From Sphingomonadales bacterium (GTDB lineage Bacteria; Pseudomonadota; Alphaproteobacteria; Sphingomonadales; Sphingomonadaceae), in assembly GCA_024636595.1 (NCBI GenBank), contig JAGXGT010000002.1, forward strand, positions 1 through 17,972: DNA of 17,972 nt, read 5' to 3'. Every line of letters begins with the position of its first letter. Position 1 is the first letter of the stretch. The position numbers were made by a program, and so were the translations under genes. The notes under the pieces were generated by a model that was not told where the DNA came from, ran no database searches, and saw only the letters and a list, made by a program, of their open reading frames with translations. This document shows, in pieces, positions 7,269 through 15,319 of this stretch.

Positions 7269-9068
7269 ATGGCAAAGCAGTGGATCACCGAGAGCTTTGC
7301 AACGCGCCACCGGCTGTCCGCCGCGATGCTGGTTGCCGGGGTCGCGTTGTTGATCGGTTTGCTGAGCCTCACCACCGTCATGCGTGATCTTGATGGACGG
7401 AGCTTTGACTATTTGTCGACCATCGCCCCGGTGCTGCCCGACCAGCCAGGGGTCACGCTAATCGCGATTGACGAACCCAGCATGGCAGCGATTGGTCAGC
7501 AGTGGCCATGGCCGCGCTCGCAGCATGCAGAGCTAATCCGCCAGCTCCGTAAAGCTGGAACCAAGGCGATCGCTTTTGACATCGTGTTTGCCGAGCCGAC
7601 GGACCCCGAGCAGGATCAGGCGCTGGCGGATGCGATGGGACGCGATATCGTCCTCGCCGCCGATGAAAGCCTGATCGAGCGCCCCTATGGGAGCACGCTT
7701 GTGCGAACCGAACCGCTGGCCAAATTGGTTGAGGGAGGCGCCCGCTCGGGTGTCGCCAGCCTGTCGATGGACGGCGATGGCGTATTGCGCAATATGCCGC
7801 GCTATCCGGATGGCCTTATGGTCACATTGCTTGAGACAACTGGCACGAAGGCGGCACGGGAAGGCAAAGGCCTGCGCCGGATCCAGCATTTTGGGCCGGC
7901 GGGCAGCTATCCCACCATCTCTTATTATCAGGCGCTCGACCCGACCGGTTATTTGCCGCCCGACTATCTGAAGGATCAGATCGTGGTGATCGGCTTTGCA
8001 TTGCAAGCCAATGCCGATGTTGCTGCGGGCGGCATTGATGCTTTCGAGACCGCCTACACATTGCGATCGCGCCAGCTGACTCCCGGGATCGAGGTGCAGG
8101 CGACAATTTTCGACAATCTGCGCACCGGCCTGTCTATTGGAACATCGCCCGGCTGGCTCTCGCTTCTCCTTGTCGCTCTGGCTGCTGCCCTCGCATTGCT
8201 GCTATCCCGTCCAAAATCTCCTGTCAAAAAGGCCTTGCTGCTGGTGGCAGCGTTGCTCGCCATCGTCGGCGGTTGCTGGCTAATGCTGCAATATGGGCGT
8301 TTCTGGATCGGGCCAGTAGCCCCATCGGCCGCCCTGGTGCTGGGCGACGTGGCTATTGCTACCCGCGATTTTGCCGGTGAGCAGAGGCGGCGGCGTGAGG
8401 TGCAAAATGCCTTTGGCCAATATCTGGCACCCGAAATGGTCCAGAAAATTGCCGATGATCCGAGCCTGCTCAACCTCGGCGGAGAAAGCCGAGAGCTGAC
8501 CATTCTCTTTTCCGATATCCGCGGCTTCACCTCTATTTCAGAGGCGATGCAGGACGATCCGCAGGGATTGACCCGGATGATCAACGCAATTCTCACACCG
8601 CTTTCGAACATTATCCTGCAGCATGGCGGGACAATCGATAAATATATGGGCGATTGCGTAATGGCCTTCTGGAACGCGCCGCTGGACGATCCCGACCACG
8701 CCCTGCACGCGCTGGAAGCGGCGCGCGAGATGCTGGCAGCCATGGAGCAGATCAATCGCGACATCCAGAAAATGCTCCCCGCCGGAGCCAATGTACCGGT
8801 TATCAGGATGGGCATTGGTATCAACACCGGCACCTGCGTGGTCGGCAATATGGGTTCGGACCGCCGGTTCGATTATTCGGTGCTCGGCGATGCCGTCAAC
8901 CTTGCCTCGCGGCTCGAAGGCCAGTGCAAGGAGCAGGCGGTCGACATATTGGTTGGCCAGACTACGGTTGCCGCGGTGCCATCGCTATCATTCCGGAAAG
9001 TGGCCGATATTCAGGTCAAAGGTCGATCCGCGACAGAGCCGACCTATACGTTCAGCGAAGATGGGTGA
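7269..9068 (+). CDS. CHASE2-domain class III adenylate/guanylate cyclase
   Basis: 599 residues. One membrane segment (about 14-37) leads into a periplasmic CHASE2 sensor domain (about 40-285; includes VTLIAIDEPSMAAIG, WPWPRSQHAELI and KAIAFDIVF). Three further segments (about 293-312, 318-339, 345-362) return the chain to the cytoplasm, followed by the cyclase domain (about 405-595). Catalytic residues are intact: metal ligands Asp416 (FSDIRGF) and Asp462 (DKYMGD), base-selecting Lys458, and Asn544/Arg548 in GDAVNLASRLE. The second base-selecting position is Ser537, where adenylate cyclases usually have Asp or Thr, so ATP is the likelier substrate but GTP is not excluded. The ATG directly follows the stop of the FecR/barrel gene. 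The inferred role is to convert an envelope signal, perhaps received through that neighbour, into a cyclic nucleotide. Confidence 0.92.
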   Translation: MAKQWITESFATRHRLSAAMLVAGVALLIGLLSLTTVMRDLDGRSFDYLSTIAPVLPDQPGVTLIAIDEPSMAAIGQQWPWPRSQHAELIRQLRKAGTKAIAFDIVFAEPTDPEQDQALADAMGRDIVLAADESLIERPYGSTLVRTEPLAKLVEGGARSGVASLSMDGDGVLRNMPRYPDGLMVTLLETTGTKAAREGKGLRRIQHFGPAGSYPTISYYQALDPTGYLPPDYLKDQIVVIGFALQANADVAAGGIDAFETAYTLRSRQLTPGIEVQATIFDNLRTGLSIGTSPGWLSLLLVALAAALALLLSRPKSPVKKALLLVAALLAIVGGCWLMLQYGRFWIGPVAPSAALVLGDVAIATRDFAGEQRRRREVQNAFGQYLAPEMVQKIADDPSLLNLGGESRELTILFSDIRGFTSISEAMQDDPQGLTRMINAILTPLSNIILQHGGTIDKYMGDCVMAFWNAPLDDPDHALHALEAAREMLAAMEQINRDIQKMLPAGANVPVIRMGIGINTGTCVVGNMGSDRRFDYSVLGDAVNLASRLEGQCKEQAVDILVGQTTVAAVPSLSFRKVADIQVKGRSATEPTYTFSEDG

Positions 9069-9075
9069 TTGGGAC

Positions 9076-9165
9076 ATGGCCCGCGACGAACGTGTAAAAC
9101 GTGCAGCTGAAATATCTCGCGACACGATGGGCAGTATTTTTACTCGCCAGCAGGTGATCGTTTGA
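9076..9165 (+). CDS. Candidate 29-residue small ORF between cyclase and bciA
   Basis: An ATG seven bases after the cyclase stop opens a short frame (MARDERVKRAAEIS at its start) whose TGA overlaps the TTG start of bciA as TTGA. That arrangement is like the common ATGA stop-start overlap. It could be a small coupled protein or leader that feeds ribosomes to the weak TTG start. No clear Shine-Dalgarno precedes it, and I recognise no family, so it may be chance. Confidence 0.22.
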   Translation: MARDERVKRAAEISRDTMGSIFTRQQVIV

Positions 9166-10148
9166 AGCGCGTGTTTTTTTTGGGGGCCACCGGTACAATC
9201 GGCAGAGCGACGCTGCGGGCGTTGGTCCGCCGTGGCCATGAAGTGGTCTGCTTCCTGCGACACAAGCAAGGTCAGTCCGACACGCCGGTACCGCTTGATT
9301 TCGGCGGTTCGTTGGCCGGCGTCGAACTGCGTTTCGGCGATGTGACCTGCGAAAAATCCCTCCGCGATGATGGCTTTCGTGGTGAACGGTTTGATGCGCT
9401 GATTTCCTGTCTGGCTTCACGAACCGGGGTGCCGAAAGACGCCTGGGCAATCGATCATGATGCCCAATTGGAGGCGCTGAAGGCGGCAAAAGCTGTAGGG
9501 GCGCCGCATTTCGTACTGCTGTCGGCAATCTGCGTGCAGAAACCGCTGCTCGCCTTTCAACATGCCAAGCTCGCTTTTGAAAAAGCGCTGATCGAATCCG
9601 GACTGACCTATTCGATCGTCAGGCCGACGGCATTTTTCAAATCTTTGTCCGGACAGGTGGACCGGGTGCAAAAGGGCAAGTCCTTCTTGCTATTTGGCGA
9701 CGGGACGTTGACCGCTTGCAAGCCAATCAGCGACGATGATCTGGCCTCTTATCTGGTGGACTGCGTGAACAATGAAAGTTTGCAAAACAGGATACTTCCA
9801 ATTGGCGGCCCCGGCGAGCCGATCACACCGAAGCAGCAAGGCGAACGGCTGTTTACGCTACTCGGCAAAGAGCAAAAATTTACTCATGTTCCGGTTCGTT
9901 TGCTTGAAGCGATAATTGCCACCCTGGATACCATTGGTTGGCTGATCCCGGCGGCCAGGGCAAAAGCCGAACTTGCCCGGATCGGGCGCTATTATGCGAC
10001 CGAGTCGATGCTCGTATGGGACCCCGAAAAGGGGCGCTATGATGGTGCAGCAACGCCGACAACCGGAACGGAAACACTGTTCGATTATTACGCCGAACTG
10101 ATACGCGGTGAAACGACGGCCGAACGCGGGGATCATGCCGTATTTTGA
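9162..10148 (+). CDS. bciA: Divinyl (proto)chlorophyllide a 8-vinyl reductase, BciA type
   Basis: 328 residues. BciA/DVR reduces the 8-vinyl group of divinyl (proto)chlorophyllide with NADPH, a step in (bacterio)chlorophyll synthesis in the cytoplasm. The N-terminus has a Rossmann motif GATGTIG (residues 9-15). Long stretches follow the pattern of plant DVR and bacterial BciA: SCLASRTGVPKDAW, GAPHFVLLSAICVQKPLL, YSIVRPTAFFKSLSGQV, FGDGTLTACKPISDDDLAS and LPIGGPGEPITPKQQG. This is more specific than a generic NmrA-like reductase. The start is a TTG, supported by AGGTGA five bases upstream and by the Rossmann strand beginning at once; no ATG fits. It is 93 bases downstream of the cyclase on the same strand, with a possible tiny ORF between, so it may share a transcript with the sensory genes. 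It sits a few kilobases from the puh/acsF/hemA block. Confidence 0.88.
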   Translation: MKRVFFLGATGTIGRATLRALVRRGHEVVCFLRHKQGQSDTPVPLDFGGSLAGVELRFGDVTCEKSLRDDGFRGERFDALISCLASRTGVPKDAWAIDHDAQLEALKAAKAVGAPHFVLLSAICVQKPLLAFQHAKLAFEKALIESGLTYSIVRPTAFFKSLSGQVDRVQKGKSFLLFGDGTLTACKPISDDDLASYLVDCVNNESLQNRILPIGGPGEPITPKQQGERLFTLLGKEQKFTHVPVRLLEAIIATLDTIGWLIPAARAKAELARIGRYYATESMLVWDPEKGRYDGAATPTTGTETLFDYYAELIRGETTAERGDHAVF

Positions 10149-10221
10149 GTGGCAGATAGTCGCCTCCAATTTTGGTTTTCGGAATAGACAAAACGGCGTA
10201 AAGCATCAATAAAGGCCGGTA

Positions 10222-11503
10222 ATGTCGATCACCAACCATCCGCTACGGCAGTGGGCCGTTGATGAAATGCACCTGCGACGGTTTGCTCCGGTGTCTGATG
10301 ATTGCCAAATCTATCAATCGGTATTGCTGATCGGTGAAGAGCAACGAACGACCGAAGACCAGCATCTCATTGCCGACAAGCCGCCGTTTGATGATTGGCA
10401 TCTTGCACCGCGCAGCGCCTCGGCCCATACCAAAACCGGAATTTACTTTCTGTGGGAACGCCACACCGAAGCCAGTACGGTGACGCTCATCTTGCCATCC
10501 CGGCTAAACCGAAAACAGACCGATGCCTATCTCCACTGGCTCGAAAAATGGCCGGGATCGGTCATTCGTGCGACGCGGATCAAAAACGCTTTCCGACCCT
10601 GGCCTGGTGGAAGAAAATCTGTCTGCGATGGGTATAGTCGAGGGAGACCTGATATATTGTGAAGTCAATGATGGCCTGCGGATATGGTCGGACTTCGGCA
10701 TTCACAAAGATGGCTATGGGCGCCTGCTGGTCCAAGGCGGCGACAAGTCCGACGCCGAGCGGGGACGGATAATCCAGCGGGTGCAGGAGCTGGGCAACTA
10801 TCGCAATCTGGCGTTGATGGGTTTTCCCACGGTTCAGCAATATGGTCCGCAGGTCGATGAACTGGAGCAAAGGCTATCCGATCACGCCGAGCGCGTCGCC
10901 AGCGCGACCGACGACGATAATGACGATTTGCTGTTGCAGCAGCTCGCCGAAATTTCCGCGCAATTGGAACTCATCCGATCGGCGACCGGGTTCCGGTTGA
11001 GTGCGACGACCGCTTATGCAGAAGTCGCCGCCGACCGATTGAACGCGCTTGACGTGAAGCCATTGGCGAACTTCCAAAGCCTGAAGGAATTCACCGAGCG
11101 ACGCCTCATACCCGCGCGCCGAACATGCGCGGTTTTCCAAACCCGGCTGGACAGGATCGCCGAGCGGGTTTCGCGCATCATGCACACGTTGGACGTGCGC
11201 ATCGACAGCCGAATCAAAGCGCAGAATCTGCGACTGATGGAATCGATGGAACGGTCGACCCAATTGCAATTGCGGCTGCAGACCTTGGTCGAAGGATTGT
11301 CAGTCATCGCCGCCGCCTATTATCTGGTCGGTCTGATCGCCTATATGACAAAGGGCGCCGCGGCCTTTCGCTCCGGTCCGCAAACCGAACTGTTCATTGG
11401 ATTGATCACGATTCCCGTGATTTTGGCGATCTATGTTCTGGTTCAACGGTTGCGCGGCAAAGTGATGAAAGAAACCGATGTAAAAAATGACGATATTTCA
11501 TAG
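10222..11503 (+). pseudogene. DUF3422 family membrane protein, interrupted by a single-base frameshift
   Basis: Two overlapping frames make one DUF3422 protein. The first (from ATG 10222) holds the N-terminal pattern HPLRQWAVDEMHLRRF and FLWERHTEASTVTL. The second (from about 10587 to 11503) holds LIYCEVNDGLRIWSDFGIHKDGYGRLLV, a long helical region with ERRLIPARRTC, and two C-terminal membrane segments (around VEGLSVIAAAYYLVGLIAYM and LFIGLITIPVILAIYVLV). They meet at an A5 run (10582-10586): removing one A gives ATC AAA ACG CTT TCC and a continuous frame of 426 residues, the usual family length. The cause is either a real mutation or a sequence error in a homopolymer. The codons on both sides look otherwise undamaged, which suggests a recent event or an error. 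The family's function is unknown to me. It starts 73 bases after bciA on the same strand. Confidence 0.85.
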
Positions 11504-11542
11504 AGTTGTATGTCGGATACAGAGGAGCCGCTTTCAATCCAC

Positions 11543-11585
11543 TGTCAACCAAACTATACGGTTAAGTTGTTGATATGGGTCAACA
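11543..11585 (+). promoter_or_regulatory. Paired PpsR/CrtJ-like operators upstream of the cytochrome c gene
   Basis: PpsR/CrtJ, the oxygen- and light-responsive repressor of photosynthesis genes, binds TGT-N12-ACA. A perfect copy lies at 11568-11585 and also has extended symmetry, TGTTGA-N6-TCAACA. A second copy with one mismatch (TGT-N12-ACG) lies at 11543-11560. Seven bases separate them, close to the 8-bp spacing of cooperative CrtJ sites described at the Rhodobacter bchC promoter. The pair ends 19 bases before the chosen ATG, where it would block transcription. No PpsR gene is in the window. Confidence 0.6.
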
Positions 11586-11604
11586 TAACCCGATAGGAGA
11601 GTAT

Positions 11605-12132
11605 ATGGTCAGGATGAAAACAGTAGCTGCTGTAGTCGCTTTGTCCGCTTTAACTGCAGCCTGTTCCGGCGGCGGTTCTGAATCAAGTGAACCAGCACCA
11701 AGCACAACCGAGGCTGAGGCAACCATGCCGGCAGCAGAACCGGAAGTCGTAGCAACCCCCGCCGACACCGGGCCACCGGCTGCTGACGATCTTAGCACCA
11801 AAGATGGCGTTGAATATGCCAGCCTGACCGGTGATCCTGCTGCAGGCAAGATGGTTTTCGCGCAATGCCGCACCTGTCATGTTACCGATCCGGGCGTGAA
11901 CAAAACTGGCCCATCTTTGGCCGGTATCGTCGGTCGTCAATCGGGTTCCGTTCCAGGCTTCAATTATTCCGAAGCCAACAAGAACAGCGGCATCACCTGG
12001 ACCGAAGAAAAATTGTTCCAGTATCTGGAGAACCCACAGCGGGTAATTCCGAAGACGAAAATGATCTTTGCTGGCCTTCCGGACGCTCAGAAACGGGCGG
12101 ACGTGATTGCCTATCTGAAAAATCCAACCTGA
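11605..12132 (+). CDS. cycA: Membrane-anchored (lipoprotein-type) class I cytochrome c, cytochrome c2-like
   Basis: 175 residues from the ATG at 11605, which has AGGAG five bases upstream; a more upstream ATG at 11575 lacks such a site and overlaps the operator. The N-terminus is a lipoprotein signal with lipobox LTAAC followed by Ser-Gly-rich residues, then about 60 residues of Ala/Pro/Glu/Thr linker, then a class I cytochrome c fold: heme motif CRTCH, TGPSLAGIVGR, FNYSEANKNSGITW and the Met-ligand segment PKTKMIFAGL, ending ADVIAYLKN. It would be lipid-anchored and face the periplasm, carrying electrons between the bc1 complex and a reaction centre or oxidase. Its position convergent to hemA, next to the puh/acsF block, matches photosynthesis clusters of related phototrophs, where a cytochrome c gene is often called cycA. 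The symbol rests on context; a respiratory role is possible. Confidence 0.85.
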   Translation: MVRMKTVAAVVALSALTAACSGGGSESSEPAPSTTEAEATMPAAEPEVVATPADTGPPAADDLSTKDGVEYASLTGDPAAGKMVFAQCRTCHVTDPGVNKTGPSLAGIVGRQSGSVPGFNYSEANKNSGITWTEEKLFQYLENPQRVIPKTKMIFAGLPDAQKRADVIAYLKNPT

Positions 12133-12151
12133 TTAAATATATAGTCTGAAC

Positions 12152-12185
12152 AAAAAAAGGCCGGGAAAATTCCCGGCCTTTTTTT
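12152..12185. terminator. Bidirectional intrinsic terminator
   Basis: A near-perfect palindrome has seven As, then GGCCGGGA pairing with TCCCGGCC across a four-base loop, then seven Ts. It works as an intrinsic terminator from both strands. It lies 19 bases after the cytochrome c stop and 15 bases beyond the hemA stop, between two convergent genes, so it ends both transcripts. Confidence 0.95.
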
Positions 12186-12200
12186 GACTGATGCCGCAGT

Positions 12201-13421
12201 TCAGGCGGCCATCTCGCGCCGCGCCAGTTCGCACTGCGACCAGATTTCGCTCAGAGCCGTTATCAAGCGATCGATATCGCCATCGCTATGCACCGGTGAC
12301 GGCGTGATCCGCAGGCGTTCGGTTCCGCGCGGTACGGTCGGATAGTTGATCGGCTGAACGTAGATGCCGTGATTGTCCATCAACCAGTCGCTGATAAATT
12401 TGCACTTGTGCGGATCGCCAACCATCACCGGAATGATATGGCTGGGATTGGGCAGATGCGGGATACCCATGCGGTCGAGCGCGCCGCGCACCTTTTCGAC
12501 GCGTTCCTTTTGCGTGTCGCGTTCAACATTGCTTTCCTTGAGATGCTTGATGCTGGCGCAGGCGCCGGCGGCAACCGCTGGCGGGATGGCGGTGGTGAAG
12601 ATAAAGCCGCTGGAGAAGGTGCGAATATAGTCGCAAAGATCTTTCGACGCGGCGATATAGCCGCCCATCACGCCAAACGCCTTGCCAAGCGTGCCTTCGA
12701 TCACGGTGATCCGATCCATCAGCCCTTCACGTTCGGCGACGCCGCCGCCGCGCGGGCCATAGAGGCCAACCGCATGGACTTCATCGATATAGCTCATCGC
12801 ATTATGTTTCTCGCACACGTCGAGAATTTCCGCGATCGGAGCGATGTCACCATCCATCGAATAGACGCTCTCGAACGCCACCAATTTCGCCTGGTCCGGA
12901 TCAAGCTGGCTTAGCTTGCGGTCGAGATCCTCTGGAGAATTATGCTCGAAGACAATGCATTTCGCGCGGCTGTGTCTGATGCCTTCGATCATCGAGGCGT
13001 GATTGAGGGCGTCGGATAGCACAACGCAGTTTGGGATGCGGGATGCCAAGGTGCCCAGCGCTGCCCAGTTGGAAACATAGCCGGAGGTAAATATCAGCGC
13101 GTCTTGCTTATGATGAAGGTCAGCCAGTTCAGTCTCAAGCAGAACATGATGATGGTTGGTACCCGAAATATTGCGCGTCCCCCCTGCCCCGGCACCGCAT
13201 TCGTCAATCACCCGGTGCATCGCCTCGGCGACCTTGGGATGTTGCCCCATGCCGAGATAATCGTTCGAGCACCAGACCGTTACTTCGGTTGTGCCGTCAT
13301 CCACATAACGGGTCGCATGGGGATAGGAGCCAGCCTTGCGTTCAATTTCGGTAAAAACCCGGTAGCGTCCCTCTTCGCGGACCGCATCCAGTTCGCTGCC
13401 AAAAAAAGCTTCATAGTCCAT
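12201..13421 (-). CDS. hemA: 5-aminolevulinate synthase
   Basis: 406 residues from the ATG at 13419-13421; two extra upstream codons would need a TTG start, and a GAGGGAG site is placed for the ATG. HemA condenses glycine with succinyl-CoA to 5-aminolevulinate, the first step of the alphaproteobacterial (C4) tetrapyrrole pathway, with pyridoxal phosphate. Motifs seen: WCSNDYLGMGQHP, GAGAGGTRNISGT, SDALNHASMIEGI, YIDEVHAVGLYGPRGGG (cofactor-ring Asp, about residue 213), the PLP lysine in GTLGKAFG (about 247), and RLRITPSP near the end. It is the last gene of the minus-strand run, 15 bases after puhE, and ends at the shared terminator. This is the photosynthesis-linked copy by position; a second hemA elsewhere is common in such bacteria but cannot be judged here. 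Confidence 0.96.
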   Translation of the reverse strand: MDYEAFFGSELDAVREEGRYRVFTEIERKAGSYPHATRYVDDGTTEVTVWCSNDYLGMGQHPKVAEAMHRVIDECGAGAGGTRNISGTNHHHVLLETELADLHHKQDALIFTSGYVSNWAALGTLASRIPNCVVLSDALNHASMIEGIRHSRAKCIVFEHNSPEDLDRKLSQLDPDQAKLVAFESVYSMDGDIAPIAEILDVCEKHNAMSYIDEVHAVGLYGPRGGGVAEREGLMDRITVIEGTLGKAFGVMGGYIAASKDLCDYIRTFSSGFIFTTAIPPAVAAGACASIKHLKESNVERDTQKERVEKVRGALDRMGIPHLPNPSHIIPVMVGDPHKCKFISDWLMDNHGIYVQPINYPTVPRGTERLRITPSPVHSDGDIDRLITALSEIWSQCELARREMAA

Positions 13422-13436
13422 TCCCAAACTCCCTCT

Positions 13437-14219
13437 TCAAATTTCTTTATGTTCTTTTGGTTCGTCCAAGGCCCACTGCCAAAGACGGGAATCGCGAAAC
13501 GGTATCGCGAAGAAAAAATGTTCTAGGGCCGCGAGTAGCGACAGGCAGCAAAGCAGCCCGGCCTGGACCGTTTCATGGGGCGTATCAGCCTGCACCGCCA
13601 TATAGGAAAAATACAGTGCTATGCCCAAAATTGCGGCGATTGACAGCGGCAAGGTCGGCCGCAAATGGCGTGGCCCGAAATAGCTTTTCAGATAATCAAG
13701 ATGGGCGGGCAGCAACTCATCGCTCATATTGGGGACGCCTTGATAAATATTGAGCTTCGACGATAGCCGAAAAATTGCCAATAAAGCAAAGGTATAAGCG
13801 CCCGTCGCATTTGCTGTCACCGCTGCGAGGGACAAAAGCAGCCCAGCCGTCATGGCGATCGCGATTTCATGATGGATCAGCGCCATGGTCGCCATGGAAA
13901 AACGCTGCCAGCCTTTGGCGCCATCCGGACACGGATCGCGATGCGATCCTGCGACGGCACCGGTCAGAAAGCTGATCTCGTGCCAACTCCAGATCATCAA
14001 GCCTCCAAGAAACGAGACATAGACCGCCCAGACATCGGTCGAATGGCTGGTCAGTACCAACAGGGACAGGCCGCCAAAGGCACAAATACCGGCAATGATC
14101 AAAGCGCGGCCAAACGATTGCCGCAGCCTGTGATTGAGCATCGCAACCAGCCCGGTGCTTACGAACCAGAGAATTATCACCACGACAAAGGGCAACGCAA
14201 TGGCGGCGATATTTACCAT
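13437..14219 (-). CDS. puhE: Photosynthetic complex assembly protein PuhE
   Basis: 260 residues, an integral membrane protein with about seven hydrophobic segments (for example ALPFVVVIILWFVSTGLVA at the N-terminus and IAIAMTAGLLLSLAAVTA). Characteristic PuhE positions are present: WSWHEISFLTGAVAG, then C-P-D near residue 97, ALIHHEIAIA, and KLNIYQGVPNMSDELLP. PuhE is known from purple bacteria as a factor affecting reaction-centre/LH1 assembly and bacteriochlorophyll levels. The ATG overlaps the acsF stop by seven bases (ATGGTAA), so translation is coupled. Followed by hemA after a short gap. Length and order are as in other alphaproteobacterial clusters. Confidence 0.92.
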   Translation of the reverse strand: MVNIAAIALPFVVVIILWFVSTGLVAMLNHRLRQSFGRALIIAGICAFGGLSLLVLTSHSTDVWAVYVSFLGGLMIWSWHEISFLTGAVAGSHRDPCPDGAKGWQRFSMATMALIHHEIAIAMTAGLLLSLAAVTANATGAYTFALLAIFRLSSKLNIYQGVPNMSDELLPAHLDYLKSYFGPRHLRPTLPLSIAAILGIALYFSYMAVQADTPHETVQAGLLCCLSLLAALEHFFFAIPFRDSRLWQWALDEPKEHKEI

Positions 14220-15319
14220 GCGGGTGAGAGTCTCACTTGTTGCGGTAGCGCGTTCGCTTTTGGTTTCATGAAATACATCTTGCCGAACAGCCAGCCCGCT
14301 TTTGCCATATATTTGGCTCGGCTAAACCTACTCATGATACCGCCGCGTGCTTTTGCCTCTTCGATGCCAACCGATGCGAGGCGCAGATCTTCCATCGCCT
14401 TGCGGAAACGTGGATCATCGGTATCCAGTTCAACCGGGAACACCTGCTTGCTGATTTCCGTGCAGATCGAGAAAACCTTGTAGCCATATTCCGCCGGATG
14501 AACGCCCAGCGCCTTGTGGAACACAGGCCGGTTGTGATCGCGGACGTACATGGTTGCGTAAACCGAGAACAGAAAGAAACGGATCCACAGTTTGTTCATG
14601 CCCTGCAGCAATTTCGGATCGGAGCGGAGCAGCAGCGCAAAGGCTTCGCCATGGCGGAACTCGTCGTTGCACCATTCCTCGAACCAGTCGAAAATCGGGT
14701 GGAATTTATTCTCCGGATGCTTCGCCAGTTCCCGGAAGATCGTAATGTAGCGCGCATAGCCGATTTTTTCGGAGAGATAGACCGCGTAGAAAATGAACTT
14801 GGGCTTGAAGAATGTATATTTCTTGGTCTTGGTCAGAAAGCTGAGGTCAACGCCGATACCCGAGCCTTTGAGCGTTTCGTTAATAAACCCTGCGTGGCGG
14901 CTTTCATCACGCGCCAGCAGCTTGAACAGGCGCTTCACATCGGCATTTTTCGTCCGCTTGGCGATTTCGGCATAGAGGATACAGCCGGAAAATTCGGAGG
15001 TCAGGGAGCTGGCAAGAAAATCGATAAACTCTTTCTGCAATTCGGGTTCCAGACCTTCGATCACGCCATCAAATTTATCGGTTTTCTTGAAATGCTGTTT
15101 GTTCGGATCGCCTTCCATTTCATCCATCAAATCTTCCCACTCGCCGCGCACAGAAGACACATTGATCTTGTCCATCGCTTCAAAGTCGGTGGTATAGAAA
15201 CGCGGCGCCAGGACGGTATCCTGGGTTGCGATCGCCATCGTGTCCGACACATCCAGCATTGAGGCCTTACGTTTGACCGTTGCGGATCCTGCGTCGGAAA
15301 TTTTGCTGTGGGCGTTCAT
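14213..15319 (-). CDS. acsF: Mg-protoporphyrin IX monomethyl ester oxidative (aerobic) cyclase
   Basis: 368 residues. AcsF is the oxygen-dependent di-iron enzyme that forms the isocyclic E ring of (bacterio)chlorophyll. Iron-binding motifs are seen: Glu109 in SLTSEFSGC, E139-x-x-H142 in RDESRHAGF and E220-x-x-H223 in CNDEFRHGEA, plus the family sequence NRPVFHKALGVHPAEYGYKV. The first 30 residues are poorly conserved, as usual. The start has a strong GGAGG site (minus strand, 15325-15330), and its ATG overlaps the stop of the preceding small gene as TAATG; its own stop overlaps puhE. The presence of AcsF, rather than only the radical-SAM BchE, means the pathway can run in air. Di-iron ligands are all present, so the enzyme should be functional if expressed. 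Confidence 0.96.
   Translation of the reverse strand: MNAHSKISDAGSATVKRKASMLDVSDTMAIATQDTVLAPRFYTTDFEAMDKINVSSVRGEWEDLMDEMEGDPNKQHFKKTDKFDGVIEGLEPELQKEFIDFLASSLTSEFSGCILYAEIAKRTKNADVKRLFKLLARDESRHAGFINETLKGSGIGVDLSFLTKTKKYTFFKPKFIFYAVYLSEKIGYARYITIFRELAKHPENKFHPIFDWFEEWCNDEFRHGEAFALLLRSDPKLLQGMNKLWIRFFLFSVYATMYVRDHNRPVFHKALGVHPAEYGYKVFSICTEISKQVFPVELDTDDPRFRKAMEDLRLASVGIEEAKARGGIMSRFSRAKYMAKAGWLFGKMYFMKPKANALPQQVRLSPAW

Noticed and set aside
11507..11521. TGTAT-N5-ATACA inverted repeat as a third PpsR site
   Set aside because: The spacing between TGT and ACA is 9, not 12, so it does not fit the motif; it may be chance next to the DUF3422 stop.
14498..15262. 254-codon open frame on the plus strand
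   Set aside because: Antisense shadow of acsF, whose di-iron motifs leave no doubt about the coding strand.
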